A stretch of DNA of 64,000 nt from Pelobacter propionicus DSM 2379 (GTDB lineage Bacteria > Desulfobacterota > Desulfuromonadia > Geobacterales > Pseudopelobacteraceae): the NCBI RefSeq assembly GCF_000015045.1, contig NC_008609.1, positions 2,241,501 through 2,305,500 on the forward strand, in the 5' to 3' direction. The notes under the pieces are model-generated. The model was not told where the DNA came from, made no database searches, and worked only from the letters and a program-made list of their open reading frames with translations. Each line of letters starts with the position of its first letter. The stretch's first letter is position 1. Positions 63,033-64,000 of the stretch are shown piece after piece. Position numbers and translations under genes: made by a program.

Positions 63033-63108
63033 GGGGCTGTAGCTCAGCTGGGAGAGCGCTTGACTGGCAGTCAAGAGGTCGACAGTTCGATCCTGTTCAG
63101 CTCCACCA
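63033..63108 (+). tRNA. tRNA-Ala (GGC)
   Basis: 76 nt with GGGGCTG / CAGCTCC acceptor, anticodon loop CTGGCAG (anticodon GGC), T loop TTCGATC and encoded CCA. Confidence 0.96.
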
Positions 63109-63116
63109 AACAATTC

Positions 63117-63150
63117 AAGGACTTGGCAACGACGCCAAGTCCTTTTTTTG
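63117..63150 (+). terminator. Terminator after tRNA-Ala
   Basis: AAGGACTTGGC / GCCAAGTCCTT (11 bp, six-base loop) followed by a run of T. Confidence 0.9.
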
Positions 63151-63563
63151 TTTTCACCCGTATAATGTACCGAGAATCAACCTGCCACAGCCATCCCCCA
63201 TTCCCGTCATTTCACTCCCCAGACAGAAGTTACTGCGACAACACAGATCCCGTCATACGAGACGCCGCCAATGGAAAGCGCATCCCAGCTTTGTTTCCAA
63301 CGCCCCCTGGTTTCGGCATGACAAGAGGATCGTTGACAACTTTCTGATCTCGTCTTAATTTCGTATCGTCCGATCAGACGCCTTCACCTCACTGTCTGAC
63401 CGGTTTTATGCACTCAGGTGTTGTCAGGTTTCGCGGAGCGCAGCAAAAAGAGACCTCAGCCGATCGGGCAGAGTTTTTTGCCCCGGCAATAACACTGATT
63501 GCGAACAGATAGTGCCGTACACCTGTGCCATACCCGGAAACGCTCGACAAACAGGACACTCCC
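63151..63563. other. Intergenic region before recC
   Basis: No convincing gene, repeat or RNA. The minus-strand ORF 63389-63655 overlaps the recC start and has no family features. Confidence 0.4.
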
Positions 63564-64000
63564 ATGCCCCTTACCATCTGCACCAGCAACAGGATGGAGA
63601 ATCTCGTAGAGGCTCTTTGCGACGTTCTCAAGACGCCGCTCTCATCACCGTTCACCCCCGAGATCCTCGTTGTTCAGAGCAAGGGGATGCAACGCTGGCT
63701 TGCCATGAAACTGGCAGAAACGTTCGGCGTATGGGCCAACTGCACGTACCCCTTCCCCAACAAGGTGGTCTGGGAACTCTTTATGAAGGCTTTCCCCGAG
63801 CTGCCCGACACCTCGCGGTTCTCCCCCGAGGTAATGACCTGGAGAATCATGGGACTTCTCCCCGCTTTCCTCGGACGCCAGGAATTCACCCCGCTCAATC
63901 ACTACCTGGACGGGGATGGGGACGGACTAAAAAAATTCCAGCTTGCGGGAAAGATCGCCGACACCTTTGACCAGTACACCCTGTTTCGACCCAACATGCT
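63564..64000 (+). CDS. recC: Exodeoxyribonuclease V gamma subunit RecC, N-terminal part
   Basis: Incomplete at the window edge (about 145 codons visible). Start ATG after AGGA. MPLTICTSNRMENLVEAL, EILVVQSKGMQRWLAMKLAETFGVWANCTYPFPNKVVWELF and KIADTFDQYTLFRP are the conserved N-terminal blocks of RecC. Part of the RecBCD double-strand-break repair nuclease/helicase; recB and recD would follow outside. Confidence 0.92.
   Translation, partial: MPLTICTSNRMENLVEALCDVLKTPLSSPFTPEILVVQSKGMQRWLAMKLAETFGVWANCTYPFPNKVVWELFMKAFPELPDTSRFSPEVMTWRIMGLLPAFLGRQEFTPLNHYLDGDGDGLKKFQLAGKIADTFDQYTLFRPNM

Noticed and set aside
62826-63108. tRNA genes as the attachment site of the island
   Set aside because: They lie more than 11 kb from the integrase and no tRNA fragment is seen at either island end; the 21-bp gene-end repeat explains the boundaries.
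63389-63655. 88-codon minus-strand ORF
   Set aside because: Overlaps the recC start, no family features, no ribosome binding site recognised.

Overview
The window looks like a chromosomal segment of a Geobacter/Pelobacter-type Desulfuromonadia bacterium; Pelobacter propionicus is my best guess. The basis is gene content and style: a PocR-domain hybrid kinase, HDOD and HD-GYP proteins, GapN-like ALDH, a Wzm/Wzt LPS locus, the typical 'cgcaaag' dispersed repeats and 'ggggacc' heptamers. The identification is inference from the sequence, not a database result.

Layout. 0-4.1 kb: the end of a BchI-like ATPase and a complete BchD-like chelatase subunit, a minus-strand outer-membrane barrel that carries omptin protease signature residues, and a secreted CARDB protein. 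4.4-8.8 kb: a metal-related group made of a histidine-rich protein, an FmdE-like protein, a PocR/PAS/PAS hybrid histidine kinase and NikR. 8.8-11.6 kb: biotin genes bioF-bioH-bioC as an overlapping minus-strand operon. 11.8-30.4 kb: a surface polysaccharide (O-antigen) locus. It has GDP-mannose genes with the guanylyltransferase and isomerase domains encoded separately, rfbB/rfbD, a GT9, a UDP-galactopyranose-mutase-like flavoprotein, several GT2/GT4 enzymes and a WbsX-like protein. It also has a methyltransferase fused to a kinase-like domain, the ABC exporter wzt/wzm, another GT2 and a UbiA-family prenyltransferase. The part from 19.4 to about 27 kb is visibly more AT-rich and was probably acquired. 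30.4-38.1 kb: ordinary genes (HDOD, DUF815 ATPase, M29 aminopeptidase, dut, M16 peptidase, rfbC) ending in a DJ-1/PfpI domain fused to an HD-GYP domain.

38.09-51.46 kb is an integrative island. Its P4-type integrase is at the right end. A 21-bp, one-mismatch repeat brackets it, and this repeat is the last codons of the DJ-1/HD-GYP gene, so the island has entered a protein-coding gene and supplied a replacement C-terminus. Both ends carry AGGTAACA-like arm repeats. Inside are an IS1182-type insertion sequence with CTAG target duplication, an iteron-like palindrome, an rve transposase/AAA ATPase pair, a toprim primase plus RepA-like helicase module, a toxin-antitoxin pair with its promoter, and several unrecognised small proteins. 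No structural phage genes are visible.

51.5-64 kb returns to core genes: a znuABC zinc importer whose adjacent Fur-family regulator has lost its DNA-binding half, a Bax-inhibitor-1 protein, an rtcB-archease RNA repair operon behind a large palindrome, a GapN-like ALDH, an Hsp70-like ATPase, an RbgA/YlqF GTPase, tRNA-Leu(CAA), tRNA-Ala(GGC), and the start of recC.

The points I consider most worth following are the island and its protein-coding attachment site, the DJ-1/HD-GYP fusion, the omptin-like protein, the methyltransferase-kinase next to wzt, and the dispersed repeat family that brackets a GxxExxY gene and supplies the tail of a glycosyltransferase.
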